Assembly: GCA_021030905.1 (NCBI GenBank)
Contig: JAGFMI010000009.1
Span: forward strand, 682,001-746,000
Length of the DNA: 64,000 nucleotides
Direction of reading: 5' to 3'
Source of the DNA: Pyrenula massariospora
Lineage: Eukaryota; Ascomycota; Eurotiomycetes; Pyrenulales; Pyrenulaceae
The position numbers were made by a program, and so were the translations under genes. Shown here in pieces: positions 10,495-20,423 of this stretch. Under the pieces are notes generated by a model. The model was not told the DNA's origin, made no database searches, and worked only from the letters and a program-made list of their open reading frames with translations. How positions within the stretch are numbered: the first letter of the stretch is position 1; every line of letters begins with the position of its first letter.

Positions 10495-11684
10495 ATGTCT
10501 GCGGATCGCAATGGGCGGAGAGCGGGCGATACAGACGGTTAGAATGACCAAGCGCCTTTCCATCTACATTTGCCTACGAGACAATCGCTAATCTTGTTGT
10601 TGGATCAGAAATCTGCCCCGTTTGCAAAACCTCAACTTACCTCAACAAGAATCTGAGATTTCTTGTCAATCCACAATGCTACCACCGAATGTGCGAATCC
10701 TGCGTGGACCGTATATTTTCGTCCGGACCTGCACCATGTCCGATCGCAGGCTGCAAGCAAACCCTTAGAAAGGCAAGATTTAGAAAACAAACGTTCGAAG
10801 ACCTGTCGATAGAGAGGGAAGTTGATATACGCAAGAGGGTTATGGCAATGTGAGCAGAGATCTCAATGTTCATAATACCAGTATTTACAACGATCAGTCT
10901 GAATCGTCGAGAGGATGAATTCGAGACGAAGCGGGACTGGGATAATTTTCTGGAGTTTAGGGAACAGATAATTATGGATCTTGTTCTACGAATAGATGTG
11001 GTTAAACGAGAGAATGAGCTCGAGAGATACGCGGCAGCGAATATAGACTCTATTAGGGCCAACGAAGCCTTGGAACGAAAAGAAACCCTCGCATTCAGAC
11101 AGCAGCAGGTATCAGTCGAAGAATCCGCTCGACTGCGGCGCGAGACATTACAGCAAGAAGATGAAGAAGCAAGGAGAGAGAAGAGAATGGAGCAGAACGA
11201 TATTATTAGCAGGCTCGCGTCGGGGAAAACTAGCGTTGATGACATTGTCAGGGAGAATAAGGCCAAACAGAAACCCGGTGCTCAGCGAGGCAAGGGAGGC
11301 AAGGCTCAAGATGTTCCGGCGAAAGAATCTACGGTACCTTTTATCAAGGGCCTTAAGCACAAAGTTGCTCCAGAACCAGAAAAACCCTACGACCCTTTCA
11401 TGGGAATGCGCTTTAAGCGGGACTATTTTAAACTTCTATCGGATTATCCGGCGCAGCGTCTGAACAAATCAAAGAAAGATACAAGAACCTTAGTGGGTGG
11501 TTTTGAATTTTCGACGTATTACGATGAGACCTTGGTCAAGGCTTTCGCCGGCCTTGGGTGTTTCATTGAGGATGAGGTCTCACAGCGACAACAGCCTGTC
11601 TCAAAGGACATAGCAACGGTGGCGGCAACGCAAAGCGGGCTTGATAATTCATCAATGTCGAAAAACCCCAATGACGTGTTCTAG
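10495..11684 (+). CDS. TFB3: TFIIH/CAK assembly subunit Tfb3 (MAT1), RING finger
   Basis: Three exons: 10495-10537, 10609-10849 and 10898-11684, with introns of 71 nt (GTTAGA..CAG, internal CTAAT) and 48 nt (GTGAGC..CAG), encode 356 aa. The second exon contains a C3HC4 RING: C17-x2-C20, C38-x-H40-x2-C43-x2-C46, C58-x4-C63. It is followed by the MAT1 helical region (RKARFRKQTFEDLSIEREVD) and, after intron 2, LNRREDEFETKRDWDNFLEF, which match the Tfb3/MAT1 family closely. A long charged helix and a fungal C-terminal region end with the frame at 11684. Tfb3 bridges the Kin28-Ccl1 kinase module to core TFIIH in transcription initiation and nucleotide excision repair. The start was chosen because ATG 10495 reads in phase through the first donor; the ATG at 10468 is out of frame. 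Confidence 0.93.
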
Positions 11685-12251
11685 TACAGGCAGGCGCTAG
11701 AGGTTTTATTGATTTGCATAGCGACGGTTTGTCTAGAAGGGTTGAATTTGGCCTATTTAGCCACGAAGGGTTGACAGAAAATTCTGACATTCAAAGAGGA
11801 AATTATGCGCTATGATCCCCATCACAAGGCTTGGAGCTATCCATGTCAGCGGACAAGAAATCCATTATCAAAATATTGCGCCCGTTATAATATCATTACC
11901 TAACATAGTAGATTACATACAGACCGATCTCGCAATAACCTTCTCAATATTAAACAAAAACTCCAATGCTTTAGATGTAATCAATTTAAAATCGTCAGTA
12001 TTGCTCTATTGCGTTTTCTTGAACGCGTTGGAAGGCACATAATTTCCGCTCATTTTACTGCACGAGCGGAAGGTGATTTGGACCTTTTCTCCAATGTCAT
12101 TTGAATGCGCCTCGATGACTACTGGTCGTGGGCCGCCTTCAAACAGATACAACAGCCTTCATGCATTGAACGCAATGATGATTGTACCCAATGTTATTGA
12201 TGTTGTCGGCTCGCTGATAATCGCAGTGACAGACATTACTTAACCGCAACA
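11685..12251. promoter_or_regulatory. Intergenic region between TFB3 and IKS1
   Basis: This 567-bp gap holds the TFB3 3' region, an AT-rich central part, and the upstream region of IKS1. No supported gene or recognisable operator was seen. Confidence 0.35.
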
Positions 12252-14407
12252 ATGGAAGAGGAAGACCCTCTTGGCATGTCCATCATTCCCTACGACTCGA
12301 ACCGCCATATTGTACTGTAGGCTATCGCCTGCCCTTTCTCTTCTCCTCGCTGAAAATCCGTAATACTGACTGATCCGCTGCTAGACGCAACAAAAAGTCG
12401 ATCGTCCTCTACGACCCTGCCTCTGAGCAGCTCGTTGCTCGAACTACAGATTCAAATGGGAACATAGATCATGCGAATTGTCCATACTGCCACCGACCAT
12501 TGCAAGACAACATCAACGACAGCTCTGAAGATGATTCAGCTTCCAGCGCAAATGCGCCAACTACATTTGTCCAACAAGGCTACTTTGACAAACTGCGACA
12601 CAGGTTACCAAATTGGACTGAGCCCGTACCGCCTCCATCACCTCGAAGACGCCTGGTTGAAGCGGCTGGAACCAGAAATGAAACGTCCACGAGACCACCG
12701 GAAAATGCTGAATTCATTGGAAGTTCACCAGCGCCGGGCAGCGCACACGGCATCTCCTCTCGCGCGTTCATCCCCCACTATTTCCAGAACTTCTTTGTAG
12801 AGGAGAAAGAGCTCGGAAGAGGTGGACGAGGGGTGGTACTACTTGTGAAACATATGCTAGATGGCGTCGACTGTGGCCAGTATGCTTGTAAAAGGATACC
12901 AGTTGGAGATGACCATGATTGGCTAGAGAAGGTATTGGTCGAGGTCATGACATTACAGCGGCTTTCGCATCAGAACCTCGTTTCCTATCGTCATGTCTGG
13001 CTCGAAGATTTTCATATCAACAAGTTTGGCCCAAGCGTCCCATGCGCCTTCATCCTGCAGCAATACTGTAACGCTGGAGATCTGCACAATTATGTATGTG
13101 GGCCTGTAACCACGACACCGAAGACAGACCTCAAGGACCGCTTACGTCGGAGATCTAAAGCCGATGTGGAGCGACCACGAATTGATAACGAGCCTCGAAA
13201 ATTACCTTTCGACGAAATCTACTCCTTTTTCAAAGACATAACCTCTGGCCTACGATATTTGCATGCCAATGGATTCATCCATCGAGACTTGAAGCCAAAC
13301 AACTGCCTTCTTCACAGAGACGGAAACGAGCTGAGAGTGCTAGTGAGCGACTTTGGAGAGGTTCAAGATTCAACCACCATACGCAAGTCAACCGGAGCCA
13401 CAGGGACTATATCTTACTGTGCACCTGAAGTATTACAACGGCGTCGACCCGACGGACCTCTCGGTAATTTTTCACTCAAGTCTGATATATTCTCATTAGG
13501 CATGATACTTTACTTTCTCTGCTTTGCTTCTCTTCCGTACCAGAATGCAGACGTCCTGCACGAGGAGCTTGAGGATCTCGATCGCCTTAGAGCCGAAGTT
13601 AGACAATGGGGTGGGTTCGATTCAGAGCACAAGATACGGCCTGAATTGCCTGAGAAACTTTATTCGTTTCTCAAAAGGCTTCTGGCTGTCAACCCTGACC
13701 AACGCCCAACAGCCGACGATGTCCTGAATGGTATTCGAACTGGTTCCGACCTCGGAGAAAATCGACAATTCTGGAAGCGTACTCCATCCAGTGACGAGCT
13801 GACTGAAGCTCATCGCATTGTTCCCCTCGATAGCCCTGGACCGACTACCCCCTCTCCCCCTAGATCAACAGCAAGAGCCACCGGCATTTCTCGACCTCGA
13901 ACTTCTCATCTTCGCCATCTATCAGTACAGCGACAGTCCACGAGCCCTCCCCCTCTCCACGCGTCTGTCGAAGATGAAAGCGGGTCAATCAGTCCAGATC
14001 GGGATCTTATACTCCGCCCAAAATTACCTTCCCCTCAACGTGTCAACGATGATACCGAACCTAGTAGTTTGAGTGATCGTCGCTCACCATTTCTACTCAC
14101 CGCACCCAACCAACGCCCTACCTTTACTACTCAATTAATAGCACTGATAACTACACGGCAGGCTCTCTTGATGTTCCGGACGCTTATCGTGGTGGGCAAA
14201 GTTATTTCCATCTTTCAACCCTGCGCTTCTCATGGTACCAATCCCTCGGTCTTTTACCCATTACTAGCCCTCGCTATTTGGGACTACGGCTTCTTTGAGG
14301 ACAGTGCAACTTTGAGTCTGGTATCTGCTTCGGTACACGTTGCAGTACTTGCATATGCCCTGCAAACAAAATCGTTATGTATATATCACAGCTGGGCGGA
14401 GGAATAA
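12252..14407 (+). CDS. IKS1: Serine/threonine protein kinase IKS1-like, C-terminal membrane segment
   Basis: Two exons, 12252-12316 and 12385-14407, are joined across a 68-nt intron (GTAGGC..CTAG) and encode 695 aa. The N-terminus (MSIIPYDSNRHIVLRNKKSI) followed by CPYC at residues 54-57 is typical of the fungal IKS1 group. The kinase domain has a Gly loop GRGGRG near 166-171, the VAIK-type lysine at about 191 (YACKRIP), the catalytic HRDLKPNN at about 321-328, DFG at about 344-346 and APE at about 368-370, so it should be active. A Ser/Pro-rich linker follows. The last about 90 residues contain hydrophobic segments (VFYPLLALAIWDYGFF and SLVSASVHVAVLAYAL), predicting membrane anchoring. Yeast Iks1 is a poorly understood kinase. 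The membrane tail and CPYC motif distinguish this from soluble kinases. Confidence 0.92.
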
Positions 14408-14886
14408 TTCCCATAGAGCCTTTACCTTTTAGTTAGCATTTCTACGAGTCCATTATGTGTTACGACCTAGGTAGCGATAAATAAATCCTATTGTAATGCC
14501 GAGGGTTGGCTTTCGATATATGGTGCTTAAAGGGGTGATTAGGGGTCTGCTTGCCCCGCAGTCGAAAAAGCTTCTCCGCATGGCAAAGAAAACGTGTGGG
14601 GCGAGAGATCTTCTGGCCATTTTTGATAATGCTTGACGATCAGATAGTCCTCGACAATGCATGAGGCGTCTCTGACAAGCAATTTTGAGATCTCGCCGTA
14701 GCCCCGAGCCGAAATCTATCACATCAATGCCTACTTATGAATCTGATGCCCGACCTCGTTAAAGAAGGTTGAAGCGCAACGTGAATGACGTCGTCATCCA
14801 GACCCTTTCTGACGGGAAGATCCTCCGTCAGACCGTCCCTCGCGTGGCCACCTTCCTGAAGCATATCCGGTTGATCGCCTCCACCC
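14408..14886. promoter_or_regulatory. IKS1 3' region and F-box gene promoter
   Basis: This 479-bp gap contains the IKS1 3' untranslated sequence and the upstream region of the F-box gene. No separate gene is supported; the short antisense frame at 14453-14722 has no family character. Confidence 0.35.
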
Positions 14887-16743
14887 ATGGACGCATATCA
14901 GCATTTCCGCCGCCTTGTTGTTCCTTGGGCAGTATTTCGAACGAAGACTGCATCTTCAGCATCTATGGAGGCACCCGCTTCTTCTTATCATGACCCGACA
15001 TTGGTAGACAATAGAAGAGCCTCTGTGGCCAATGGCACATTTCCCACGTCCCCACTGCTTCTCCAATTACCTTCCGAGCTCCTCCATCACATCCTCTCTT
15101 TCCTGGCTGCTCCGGATCTTGTACGGATATCCTCAGTCAATCGAACGCTGTACGAGGAGTCTCGCGAAGAAACATTGTGGAAGGAACGTGTTTGCCAAAG
15201 TGTTCCGGACCCACATAGCATATCGGACTGTTTGCCCTTCAAATCCTTCAAAGATCTGTACTTAGCTTACCATCCATTTTGGTTTCTACCGCGGGAGAGG
15301 CTTTGGTATAGCGACACTCCACATACCGGCCAGCTGATTACAGTCCGCTACGATCCTCGTCGGGGCTGCATCGAGGGTTATCAGGTAGTTGCAACTCCAG
15401 GGGCGCGCAGCTTCAATTCTTGGGAGTGGAATCCAGATGTCATCATTCACACGTTTCAACCGCGCGTGAGGCTCTTCTTCGATAGCACTGTACTTAGCCT
15501 GAACCGAGCAGATCAGACGCGAACATGGCCACGGAATTGGCATGATGGAGACGTGCCAATGGTGACAGGAATGGGCCCACATCAGATACTCTCAGAACTT
15601 GTGTTAAGCAAAGAGATACCCAAACACATGGTAGATCCGAGGATGATCCTATGGCCTCCGAAAACAATCCCCTCAAATCACTTCGTCCGAGCTTCCAGCC
15701 GCGAAAACTTCTCCGGAAAAGGCCACCGCCCACAACATCTCAGCGAAGTCTCCGAACATACCTTCCGGCTGCGTAAGAGAGCTCAGTTTCCCATTCGCAC
15801 CCCAATGTTCAGCCTCCTTTATGACGAAGAAACAACAACGTTCTCTTCCATTGACCCCGCACTCTACACTCCAACGAAGCAAAAACCTTGGCAAGGAATC
15901 TGGGTCGGCGACTATGCCGGCCACGGCTGCGAATTTCTCCTCATCATGCAGACCCACACTCCCGCCTCAGCTCCCGATGTGAATCCAAATCATCCCTATC
16001 GACCGTTCAGGTTCCCTGAACATAGCCGCTACTACCAACCCGAAGCGGAGGAATCCATCCGCATCACTCTCGCAAACACCGCAACCGGCCAACCGCCTCC
16101 GCCGGACCCGGAAGGAATATACCAGGGAAGACTGGAAGCCGTCAAACTGACGGGCGACCCCAACGTCCCGAGAGGTGAGCATACGTTTATCGCCGACGAT
16201 CTCGGGCCGGGCGGGTTTATTCGCGTCGCCAACGAGGACATGTTCCAGGGGGCGAGAGTGGTGCGGAGTCGAGGGCACGTTGCCGCCACCAACTTCACTG
16301 ACGGTATGTCTTATAGCCTCTTTCCGTTTATGTCACTCTCTATCTTTTACCACACCTTTTTACTTGGCTTTCGGCTTCACAATCCTAATGACACTTCTTC
16401 CACGATGGATAGACGAGTTCATCCCCGCGCAATTGATCCTCGTCAGCCATGACCGCATCGCCGTGTACTGGGTTCCCTTTGGGCACATCAATTTCTTCGA
16501 GCGGGCCGACGTGGGGGATCTGCTGAAATTCTAGAAAACCTCACACACACGCGCGCGGTTTAGCTGACGCTTGTCAATGTTTTTCTAATCCTATTCTCTG
16601 TTACAGACAAATACTTTGACTGTGAGTTGATTCTGGCTGGCCCGGATAAGCTGGCGCATTATTGGGGTCCACTAGGGAAAGTGACTACGTTTGTGCGGGT
16701 AGATGTGGAGGCGTTGATTAGGCAGGGGAGTGAGGTGCTTTGA
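14887..16743 (+). CDS. F-box protein with two homologous alternative terminal exons
   Basis: Exon 1 (14887-16303) encodes 472 aa plus one base. The F-box lies at residues 59-102 (LQLPSELLHHILSFLAAPDL), the segment that binds Skp1 in SCF ubiquitin ligases. The rest is a conserved fungal substrate-side domain with WQGIWVGDYAGHGCEFLLI near residue 340. The donor GTATGT at 16304 can join either of two acceptors in the same phase: exon A (16413-16534, 39 further aa after the shared Asp) or exon B (16607-16743, 44 further aa). This gives isoforms of 512 or 517 aa. Exon A ends in its own stop, so inclusion of A excludes B from the protein. An internal ATG at 14965 is an alternative start, since the first 26 residues look weakly conserved. 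The ubiquitylation target is unknown. Confidence 0.85.
16607..16743 (+). other. Alternative last coding exon B of the F-box gene
   Basis: The acceptor TTACAG at 16601-16606 follows a pyrimidine-rich tract with CTAAT (about 16585). The exon starts with AC in phase 1, exactly as exon A does. It encodes DKYFDCELILAGPDKLAHYW and then GPLGKVTTFVRVDVEAL, ending in TGA at 16741. Ungapped alignment of the first 40 residues with exon A gives 15 identities, including L-I-L, D, A, Y-W, P, G, F, R, D-V and L. Confidence 0.7.
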
Positions 16744-17291
16744 AAAAGAGGTGCTAGGGAAACGTTTTAATTTAGGAGTATGGAGTAAGCGAGGGTGTAT
16801 ACTCCAAATGTTGTTGATTAAAACGCGGCATTCGAGGGGGGATGCATGTCGTACGCCAATCAAGAGATGGTAGACGGAATTCCCAGGGCATGGGAAATGG
16901 GGATTTAGATAATGTAGTCATCTACAAAACTTCCACTGGGTTGGTGGCTTCAGCCGTCCTCGTTGCATCCTATAGTCCAAGGCCTTGAGGCTAGCGAGCG
17001 CCAGAAGAGTATGCCCCTCGAACGTTGTGGCACGAGAAAAGCCATCAGTGCAAGCATAGCAGACCGCTGTAATGCATTGTGCCAACTATCCAGCGTGTAG
17101 AGATGAGTACAGCGCCGTATTTCCCCATTTCCCGGCGCCAACCCCGATATCACATCCACCAAACGCAGACTTCTCCCCGTTCCCACCACCGCATCCGCCT
17201 CGTTACCTCGTTCTCCCTCCTTAGCCCTCCCAACGCCAACTTCCTATATCTCCCACCAACTCCCCACCCTTAGAGTACATCCACAACCGCC
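16744..17291. other. Convergent intergenic region
   Basis: This 548-bp gap separates the 3' ends of the F-box gene (plus) and the DUF1748 gene (minus). No supported coding sequence was found in it. Confidence 0.35.
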
Positions 17292-17703
17292 TCACCTCCT
17301 CCTCTCAAACCACGAACTACTCCCCATCGCCGCCACACTGTAATCCATCACCGTCTCCCCCAACCCCAGATACATATCAAACCACCCCTTTAACTCCTTG
17401 CTATCAGAAATCTTCTCAGTTTTGATGCTGGGGCTGGGGCGTTAGTTAGCTCGGTGTGACGCGGGGGGCCCGGGCGGGGGGGTGGGTGGGTTAGGGGGGG
17501 AAGGAGGGAACGAAGGAAGGAGGGAACGAAGGAAGGAGGGGAGAAGGCTTACGTCAAGCCGGTGCTGCGCTTGATGCCGGCGAGGCAGGTGGAGATGAGG
17601 ACGGCGTCGACGGCGTAGTGGGCGAGGCGGCCGAGCTGCGAGGGGAGGGGAGGGTTAGGGGGGTGGGGGTTGAGGGAGAGAGGGGGGGAGGGCATACCAC
17701 CAT
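17292..17703 (-). CDS. MIN8: DUF1748 small mitochondrial protein (yeast YPR010C-A/Min8-like)
   Basis: Three exons give a 74-aa protein: 17703-17698 (just ATG GTG), 17635-17553 and 17427-17292. Introns are 62 nt (GTATGC..CAG) and 125 nt (GTAAGC..CAG). The product begins MVLGRLAHYAVDAVLIST, continues CLAGIKRSTGLTIKTEKI and GWFDMYLGLGETVMDYSV, and ends SSSWFERRR, matching the DUF1748 family over its whole length. Yeast Min8 (YPR010C-A) is a small mitochondrial protein linked to cytochrome c oxidase assembly. The middle helix of exon 2 is a probable membrane segment. Every junction restores a family-typical residue, so the model is strong despite the two-codon first exon. Both introns are extremely pyrimidine-rich on the coding strand and G-rich on the plus strand. 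The gene is too fragmented to show up as a long open frame. Confidence 0.9.
17499..17543. repeat. Purine-rich tandem repeat, about 16-nt unit, inside DUF1748 intron 2
   Basis: About 2.7 imperfect copies of the unit GAAGGAAGGAGGGAAC lie in the second intron of the small mitochondrial gene. G-runs just upstream (17463-17498, including GGTGGGTGGGTTAGGGGG) make the plus strand G-quadruplex-prone. Confidence 0.7.
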
Positions 17704-18662
17704 GGCCGCGGGTTTGGATGGTTACTGGGTTTGAGGGTGTTGATGGGTTGGGTCTTGAGGTGGGAGGGAGTGGTTGTGTGTTGTGTTTGATGGGAGGTGG
17801 GGGGGTCGTTCGAGAGTGTGGTTGCTGGGACGATGAGGTGGTTATGTTTGCGAAGGGTCGAGGAGTGATGGGGGAGGTCAGGTTCGAGCTAAAGCTCGAC
17901 GGTGGTAGAAATATTTGGGTGTAATTGTTCCAGAGAATCTTGACTTTACTCTCGACGTTGCCTGTCGTCTTTCACATCGAATGCGGCAAAATCACGCAGC
18001 CTCCGTCGCCCCGTGAGCGCCTTTAGTCTGCTTCCAGAAAGGGCCTAGCCTGCTTTCGGCAAACCCTTCCACTTCTGCCGCGTAAACATTCCCCCACACG
18101 AGCAACAGACCACCGCCCAACTCGGACCCCGAAAAGCGAAAACCCCGCCATCAAAGCTTGGGGAGAGCAAAAGTGCCCGCACCGTGGGAAGCGATTCGCT
18201 AGGAAGCAGCCGATAGCCAGAATTTTGAAGAAGCCGGGGGCTCTGGGCCAACCGTGTGCCCAGCTTGGGAGCTATCTCAACGTGGGGTCTGCGGGCGGAT
18301 CGTTGGGTAGTCTTATTATCTAACGTAGGGGAACGTAGCTTGTAGATAGCTTCGTGGGAAGCTCACTTTCGGGGAGTTTTTACTTTTTTTTACTTTTTCT
18401 ACAACATTCTCTGTCCAGGTTAAACCATACGGATTTCCAAATCCATTGCCCAATCTTGAGACCAATCAACCTGCACAATTCTCGCATTTCTTGCAGAAAC
18501 TCCACTCTTCGGTGAGGCAGAAGCTGCGGCCAAGCTTCAACCCCTCCAAGGTCCGCAGCAGCTAGAGCTCCGGCTCAACCACAACATCTTACACCTAGAT
18601 TTCTCTACACACGACATTCATTACGCTCCTAGAAGTTGCTCACGAAATACTACATTCGCGCC
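17704..18662. promoter_or_regulatory. Divergent region: DUF1748 upstream and pyruvate kinase promoter
   Basis: This 959-bp region lies between divergent starts. Upstream of pyruvate kinase there are two CCAAT boxes (18450-18454 and 18462-18466), preceded by a T-rich stretch at about 18378-18402 and followed by a pyrimidine-rich leader, an arrangement common in strongly expressed fungal glycolytic genes. No gene is supported inside it. Confidence 0.5.
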
Positions 18663-20423
18663 ATGGCCAACGCAATTGACCACTTGTCCAATCGGACAAA
18701 GCTCGAATGGTCGTCCAAGCTGAATACGGAGATGCAGCCCAAGAGAAATTATCGCCGAACCTCTATCATTGGGACAATTGGTAAGACAAAGTCCCCTCGA
18801 GGTCTCCAGAAGAAGCGAGTATGAATGTATACTAACTTCCGCTCTTCTCCAGGACCAAAGACCAATTCCGTCGAGAAGATTTCCATGCTCCGCAGCGGTA
18901 TGTGCAATCGTAGGTGGGGTGGAGAGGAGCAAGATTGACAACAACCCATAGCTGGCCTCAATGTCGTCCGCATGAACTTCTCGCATGGCGCCTACGAATA
19001 CCATCAATCCGTAATTGACCATGCTCGCGAGTCCGCTCGAACCCAGCCGGGCCGTCCGCTTGCTATCGCCCTTGATACTGTAAGACTGTCCGTTGAGACA
19101 AGGTCCAACCACTAACCCTGACGTGTACAGAAAGGACCAGAAATCCGCACTGGAAACACACCAGGCGATGGCGACATCCCTATCAAGGCGGGTACTGAAC
19201 TCAACATTACCACTGACGACAAATACGCCACCGCTAGCGACGACAAAAACCTCTTTGTTGACTACAAGAACATCACCAAAGTCATCGACGCCGGCAAATT
19301 AATCTACGTAGATGACGGGATCCTCTCCTTCGAAGTCATCAGCGTCGTCAACGACAAAACCCTCCACGTCCGCTGCCTCAACAACGGACAGATCTCCTCT
19401 AAAAAAGGCGTTAACCTCCCGGGAACAGATGTCGACCTCCCAGCCTTATCTCAAAAGGACAAAGCCGACCTCCAATTCGGCGTCCGCAACAATGTCGACA
19501 TGGTCTTTGCCTCCTTCATCCGTCGAGGCGACGATATCAAGGAGATCCGCAAAGTCCTTGGCGATAGCGGGAAAGACATCCAGATAATTGCCAAGATCGA
19601 GAACCAACAGGGCCTTAACAACTTTGATGAAATTCTTCAAGAAACCGACGGGGTCATGGTCGCCCGAGGCGATCTCGGCATCGAAATCCCCGCCGCAAAA
19701 GTGTTCATCGCCCAAAAGATGATGATCGCAAAATGCAACATCAAGGGCAAGCCCATCATCTGCGCCACCCAAATGCTCGAATCCATGACCAACAACCCGC
19801 GCCCAACCCGCGCCGAAGTCTCCGACGTGGCCAACGCCGTCCTCGACGGCGCCGACTGCGTCATGCTCTCCGGCGAAACCGCCAAAGGCTCCTACCCCAA
19901 GGAAGCCGTCACCATGATGCACGAGACCTGCCTCCTAGCCGAAGTCGCTGTGCCCTACGCCAACGTCTTCGACGAGCTGCGCGCCATGGCGCCCACCCCC
20001 GCCTCCACCCTCGAATCCATCAGCATGTCCGCCGTGTCGGCCTCGCTCGAGCTCAACGCCGGCGCGATTCTCACGCTCACCACCTCCGGCACCACCGCGC
20101 GCATACTCTCCAAGTACCGCCCCGTCTGCCCCATCATCATGGTCACCCGCTCCCCGCGCGCCAGCCGCTACTCGCACCTGTACCGCGGCGTGTACCCGTT
20201 CCTGTTCCCCGAGGCCAAGCCGGACTTTAGCAAGAAGGACGTCGACTGGCAGGAGGACGTGGATCGGCGGCTGAGCTGGGGCATCGGCCAGGCGATCAGG
20301 CTGGGCGTGCTGAATGAGCACGAGAATGTGGTCTGCGTGCAGGGGTGGCGCGGCGGGATGGGTCACACGAATACGATCCGGGTGGTGCCGGCGAGGAAGG
20401 ATTTGGGGCTGGCGGGGACGTAG
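18663..20423 (+). CDS. PYK1: Pyruvate kinase
   Basis: Four exons: 18663-18780, 18853-18897, 18952-19079 and 19131-20423, with introns of 72, 54 and 51 nt (all GT..AG), encode 527 aa, the usual fungal length. The start [20 protein letters not shown] and the joined [39 protein letters not shown] and [13 protein letters not shown] match fungal pyruvate kinases without gaps. The active-site signature [10 protein letters not shown] and the metal/substrate segment [14 protein letters not shown] are intact, as is the conserved TQMLESM. The C-terminus [19 protein letters not shown] belongs to the allosteric (fructose-1,6-bisphosphate) domain. The enzyme converts phosphoenolpyruvate and ADP to pyruvate and ATP in the cytosol. 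The 5'-clustered short introns and C-ending codons in exon 4 fit a highly expressed gene. Confidence 0.98.
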
